Shown here piece after piece: positions 60,720 to 64,000 of a stretch of DNA of 64,000 nucleotides. The notes under the pieces are model-generated. The model saw nothing but the letters and a program-made list of their open reading frames with translations, was not told the origin of the DNA and made no database searches. Source of the stretch: Emticicia aquatilis. GTDB taxonomy: Bacteria > Bacteroidota > Bacteroidia > Cytophagales > Spirosomataceae. Made by a program: the position numbers and the translations under genes. Every line of letters begins with the position of its first letter. Positions within the stretch are counted from its first letter, which is position 1. The stretch lies in contig NZ_BMKK01000016.1 in NCBI RefSeq assembly GCF_014644295.1, forward strand, positions 1 through 64,000. Reading direction: 5' to 3'.

Positions 60720-61493
60720 ATGTTACTTCCTGAAAATATATCTCATCTTTTTTCTGTAATTTTTATTGCAAGCCTCATCCGCTATTTCGTTATTGCAGGA
60801 TTGGCTTTTTTGATATATTACATTGGTTTGAAAAACAAAGTATCCTACAAGAAAATACAGTTAAAATTCCCTAAAGCCACTGATTATCAACGTGAAATAC
60901 TTTATTCTTTACTAACTTTTTTGATTTTTGGAATAGTCGGTGTTTTACTCTACAATCCAAGTGTAAGGCCATATACCTTAACTTATTACAAGATTTCTGA
61001 CTACGGTTGGCCTTATTTTATATTCTCCTTTTTCCTGACACTACTCATTCATGATACTTATTTTTATTGGATGCACCGACTGATGCACCATCCGAAACTA
61101 TTTAAGTATTTTCATAAAGTCCATCATCAATCAACCAATCCCAGTCCGTGGACTTCATTTTCATTTCAACCACTCGAAGGCTTTGTTGAAGCAGGAATTT
61201 TTGTCGTTTTCGCTTTTGTGCTACCTTTGCACCCAATCATCATGCTTTCATTCCTCATTTTTATGACTGCTTACAATGTTTATGGGCATTTAGGCTGGGA
61301 ATGGCTTCCGAAAGATGGACATAAACATTGGTTTTGGAAATGGCTCAACAGCTCGTTGATGCACAATCAGCACCATCATTATTTCAAAAATAACTACGGC
61401 CTATATTTTAGTTTTTGGGATAGAGCGATGGGAACTTTAGATAAAAATTACGAAAGAGAATTTATAGCATTAAAAGAAAGACCTAAACCATAA
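60720..61493 (+). CDS. Sterol desaturase/fatty acid hydroxylase superfamily protein
   Basis: A 257-residue membrane protein with about four membrane segments. The di-iron histidine boxes are HDTYFYWMHRLMHH (about 104-117), FHKVHHQS (about 124-131) and HNQHHHYF (about 218-225). The superfamily hydroxylates or desaturates lipids. It lies 4 bases behind pxpA and ahead of the MFS gene, so it is likely co-transcribed, though the biochemical link to oxoproline is unclear. Confidence 0.9.
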   Translation: MLLPENISHLFSVIFIASLIRYFVIAGLAFLIYYIGLKNKVSYKKIQLKFPKATDYQREILYSLLTFLIFGIVGVLLYNPSVRPYTLTYYKISDYGWPYFIFSFFLTLLIHDTYFYWMHRLMHHPKLFKYFHKVHHQSTNPSPWTSFSFQPLEGFVEAGIFVVFAFVLPLHPIIMLSFLIFMTAYNVYGHLGWEWLPKDGHKHWFWKWLNSSLMHNQHHHYFKNNYGLYFSFWDRAMGTLDKNYEREFIALKERPKP

Positions 61494-61521
61494 GTTTGAA
61501 ACACATTAACCCTAAACTGCT

Positions 61522-62838
61522 ATGTTTGAAAAAAACCAAAAGAAAGTACTGAATGCTTGGACAATGTATGACTGGGCAAATTCGGTGCATAACCTCGTGA
61601 TAACGACTGTTGTTTTTCCGATGTACTTTTTGGCAACTACTTCCGAAAAAGATGCCAATGGTAAAGTCATTAATGATATTGTTGATTTCTTCGGAATTCA
61701 AATTCAAAACTCGGTTTTGTATTCATACACAATTTCAGCTGCTACACTCTTGCTGGTTATTCTCAATCCAATTCTTACACCATTGGCCGATTCAAGCGGA
61801 CGACGTAAATTTTTCATGAAAATTTTCTGCTATCTCGGTGCAGCAAGTTGTGCATATTTTTACTTTTTTACGAGAGGGAATGTAAATCCTGCTGTTATTG
61901 CATTCGGACTTTCAATTGTTGGTTGGGGTGGAAGTATCGTTTTCTATAATTCATTTTTACCAGTAATTGCCACCGAAGACCGTTTCGACAACCTAAGTGC
62001 AAAAGGTTTCACTATGGGCTATATTGGCAGCGTTATTTTACTGATAGTAAACCTTTTGATGATAATGCAGCCAACATTATTTGGCCTAACTCAGGCCGAT
62101 TCTGATTCTGGATTTACGGCCCGAATTTCATTCCTTACCGTTGGACTTTGGTGGGCTTTGTTTGCTCAAATACCATTTTATTATCTGCCAAAAGACGAGC
62201 CAAAATCTTTTAAAACTGGGCGTTTAACGACAGGCGTTCAAGAATTAGTGAAGGTGCTTAAAGAAGTCAGAAAGAATAAACTTATAACGAAGTTTTTGAT
62301 GGCGTTCTTATTTTACGACATGGGAGTAATGACAGTTATTTATGTAGCTACAATTTTCGCTGATAAAGAGCTTCACATCGAAAAACAAGGCCTTATCATC
62401 ACACTTCTGCTAATTCAGTTGATTGCAATTCCTGGTTCATACTTAGCATCTTGGCTATCCAGCAAGTTTGGTAATACAAAAGGTCTTTTGGTATTTATTT
62501 TCATTTGGTCGTTCATGCCTTTGGCAGCCTATTTTACAACTACTCAAAACGAATTTTATGTAATTGCGGCCATTGTTGGCTTGGTTATGGGCGGAATCCA
62601 ATCGCTTTCACGCTCAACATTTGCCAAACTTATTCCAGATGATACCACAGATACGGCCTCGTATTTTGGTTTTTATGATATTGTAGAAAAAGTCGCTATT
62701 ACACTCGGAACGCTGATTTTTGGTTTTGTCGGACAAATAACTGGTAATATGCGAAACTCAGTCTTAACAATATTGGTGTTTTTTATTGTAGGTTTTTTAC
62801 TTTTAATGAGAGTACCATCAAAGAAAGTTTATCACTAA
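61522..62838 (+). CDS. MFS transporter, Atg22/UMF1-like
   Basis: A 438-residue protein with about twelve membrane segments. It starts NAWTMYDWANSVHNLVITTVVFPMYF, the hallmark of the Atg22 (vacuole effluxer-like) branch, where DWANS is conserved. Also seen: PLADSSGRRKFFM and GGIQSLSRSTFAKLIPDDTTD. The branch may export amino acids. It is the last plus-strand gene of the pxpC-pxpA unit, 28 bases after the desaturase. Confidence 0.9.
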   Translation: MFEKNQKKVLNAWTMYDWANSVHNLVITTVVFPMYFLATTSEKDANGKVINDIVDFFGIQIQNSVLYSYTISAATLLLVILNPILTPLADSSGRRKFFMKIFCYLGAASCAYFYFFTRGNVNPAVIAFGLSIVGWGGSIVFYNSFLPVIATEDRFDNLSAKGFTMGYIGSVILLIVNLLMIMQPTLFGLTQADSDSGFTARISFLTVGLWWALFAQIPFYYLPKDEPKSFKTGRLTTGVQELVKVLKEVRKNKLITKFLMAFLFYDMGVMTVIYVATIFADKELHIEKQGLIITLLLIQLIAIPGSYLASWLSSKFGNTKGLLVFIFIWSFMPLAAYFTTTQNEFYVIAAIVGLVMGGIQSLSRSTFAKLIPDDTTDTASYFGFYDIVEKVAITLGTLIFGFVGQITGNMRNSVLTILVFFIVGFLLLMRVPSKKVYH

Positions 62839-62978
62839 AAATTGCTACAAAAGAGATTTAGGTATATATTTGTGATACAATTTTTGCAGTACAGTTATAA
62901 TAGTATCAGAATATTTGATATTTATTAAGAATATCAAAAAATTTAGATTAATTATGTACTACTAACTTATTCAAAAAC

Positions 62979-63053
62979 AGGATGTTAGCTCAGTTGGTTT
63001 AGAGTGTCGCCTCGACAAGGCGAAGGTCATCGGTTCGAGCCCGATACGTCCTA
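62979..63053 (+). tRNA. tRNA-Val (anticodon GAC, C at position 33)
   Basis: A 75-base cloverleaf: acceptor AGGATGT with ACGTCCT (one T-G pair), D stem GCTC/GAGT, anticodon stem TCGCC/GGCGA around loop TCGACAA, T arm ATCGG-TTCGAGC-CCGAT, discriminator A at 63053. The anticodon is GAC. Position 33 is C where nearly all tRNAs have U. CCA is not encoded; a T run follows at 63055. Confidence 0.9.
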
Positions 63054-63065
63054 CTTTTTCTCTTT

Positions 63066-64000
63066 ATGAAAGTTCTTTATGACCACCAATCGTTTTCGGG
63101 TGCAAAATACGGCGGAGTAGCAAGATATTTCTATGACTTGATGTATAATCTAAAATACGAACAAGGAGTAGATGTTGAGTTAGCCCTCAAGTTCTCGAAC
63201 AATGATTATCTAAAAAACGGTGACATAAAGCATGTGGCTCCTTTCAGCTTTTTCTTAGGATATGCCAAAACTAATATGCTTTTTTCGCATATAAATCGAC
63301 TGAATAGTGCTATCCAAATTGCTCGACAGAATTATGACGTTTTTCACCCGACTTATTTCAAAGATTATTTCTTGCCATTTCTCGGAAAAAAACCTTTTGT
63401 ACTTACCCACCACGACGTAATTCCCGAAAAATTTTCTACCCAATATGCCGCTTTAGATGGTTTTGATAAAAATCAGAAAAAGAAAATCTTGGATAAATCC
63501 TCAAAAATAATTGCGGTTTCAGAAAATACAAAGCAGGATATTTTGGATATTTTCAATATCGCTCCCGAAAAAGTTGAAGTAATTTATCACTCTACGCATT
63601 TCGCAACTTTTCAGCCAAATCCAGAAGTCAAGATTTCGACACCGAAAAGATATTTACTCTATGTCGGAAATCGAGATAACTATAAAAACTTTGATGTTTA
63701 TGTAGAGGCAATCGCCCCAATTCTCCAAAAACAAGATGATTTGTATCTAATTTGTGCAGGAAATGGTAGTTTTTCATCTACTGAACAACAATTGTTTTCA
63801 AGATTAAAAGTTGAAAAGCAAATCCTTCATCATGGAATTGATAGCGACGATGTGCTTTATCAGTTATATAAAAATGCTACAGTTTTTGTTTATCCATCTT
63901 TGTACGAAGGTTTTGGCATACCAGTTATTGAAGCTTTTGCATGCGATTGCCCCGTTATTCTAAGCGACCGTTCATGTTTTCCAGAAGTTGGTCAAGATGC
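63066..64000 (+). CDS. Glycosyltransferase family 4, truncated by the window end
   Basis: A frame of at least 311 codons from ATG 63066 running off the end. It starts MKVLYDHQSFSGAKYGGVARYFYDL, a GT-B N-terminus with a G-G-V-A-R-Y loop. Later blocks are LTHHDVIPEKF, IIAVSENTKQDIL, LLYVGNRDNYKNFDVYVEAI and VYPSLYEGFGIPVIEAFACDCPVI, which contains the ExxxxxxxE donor motif (EGFGIPVIE). So it is a retaining GT4 that likely builds a cell-surface glycan. The gene is only 13 bases after the tRNA. Confidence 0.93.
   Translation, partial: MKVLYDHQSFSGAKYGGVARYFYDLMYNLKYEQGVDVELALKFSNNDYLKNGDIKHVAPFSFFLGYAKTNMLFSHINRLNSAIQIARQNYDVFHPTYFKDYFLPFLGKKPFVLTHHDVIPEKFSTQYAALDGFDKNQKKKILDKSSKIIAVSENTKQDILDIFNIAPEKVEVIYHSTHFATFQPNPEVKISTPKRYLLYVGNRDNYKNFDVYVEAIAPILQKQDDLYLICAGNGSFSSTEQQLFSRLKVEKQILHHGIDSDDVLYQLYKNATVFVYPSLYEGFGIPVIEAFACDCPVILSDRSCFPEVGQD

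Noticed and set aside
1-64000. CRISPR array, insertion sequence or rRNA
   Set aside because: No regularly spaced repeats, transposase motif or rRNA-like sequence was seen on either strand.

Overview
This window looks like the chromosome of a low-GC member of the Bacteroidota, most likely Cytophagales. The evidence is a SusC/SusD pair, promoter boxes of the TAnnTTTG type, almost no Shine-Dalgarno signals, DUF1800/DUF1501 secretion-type genes, ferritin-like Tat proteins, and many short stress genes typical of that phylum. No phage, transposase or CRISPR array was seen.

Layout. (1) 76-2495: an MBOAT O-acyltransferase with an AlgJ-like SGNH partner, then tRNA-Arg. (2) 2993-29281: a 26-kb stress island, nearly all on the minus strand. 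It encodes CsbD, YtxH, BON, YceI, Dps, USP, a copper-storage Csp, ferritin-like proteins, OmpA, two small beta-barrels, a GH130/glycosyltransferase pair, pterin dehydratase and many tiny proteins. It ends in an operon of cupin, AraC-type regulator, hybrid histidine kinase, receiver and a second AraC-type regulator. Eight of its transcription units start with the same 39-bp element placed 18-19 bp upstream of a nACCTTTG -7 box, so the island looks like one regulon that carries its own regulators. (3) 29533-35379: a DUF1800, DUF1501 and PA14-type surface protein operon. (4) 35424-42668: housekeeping and stress genes (USP, gamma-carbonic anhydrase, DedA, VOC, ABC-F, LTA-synthase-like phosphotransferase). 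(5) 42752-43420 and 59135-60716: the 5-oxoprolinase genes pxpB and pxpC-pxpA, split apart by (6) 43520-59100, a uronic-acid polysaccharide utilization locus (three heparinase II/III-type lyases, GH88, SusCD, LamG, DUF1080, isomerase) with a divergent LacI regulator and tandem operator-like repeats. (7) 60720-64000: sterol-desaturase-like protein, Atg22-like MFS transporter, tRNA-Val(GAC) and a glycosyltransferase cut by the window end.

How the parts work together. In the island, the phosphorelay proteins and the two AraC-type DNA-binding proteins are the natural candidates to act on the eight shared promoters; the 21-bp direct-repeat spacing of TGTAAC half-sites suits an AraC-family protein. 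One promoter copy (H) sits ahead of the regulator operon itself, suggesting autoregulation. The PUL genes would import a uronate polysaccharide, cut it by elimination, remove the unsaturated uronate with GH88, and be controlled by the LacI protein. A diacylglycerol kinase and an APP1-type phosphatidate phosphatase, opposing enzymes, sit head to head with one base between their start codons. A likely nonsense mutation was found in a stress gene at 4216-4650.
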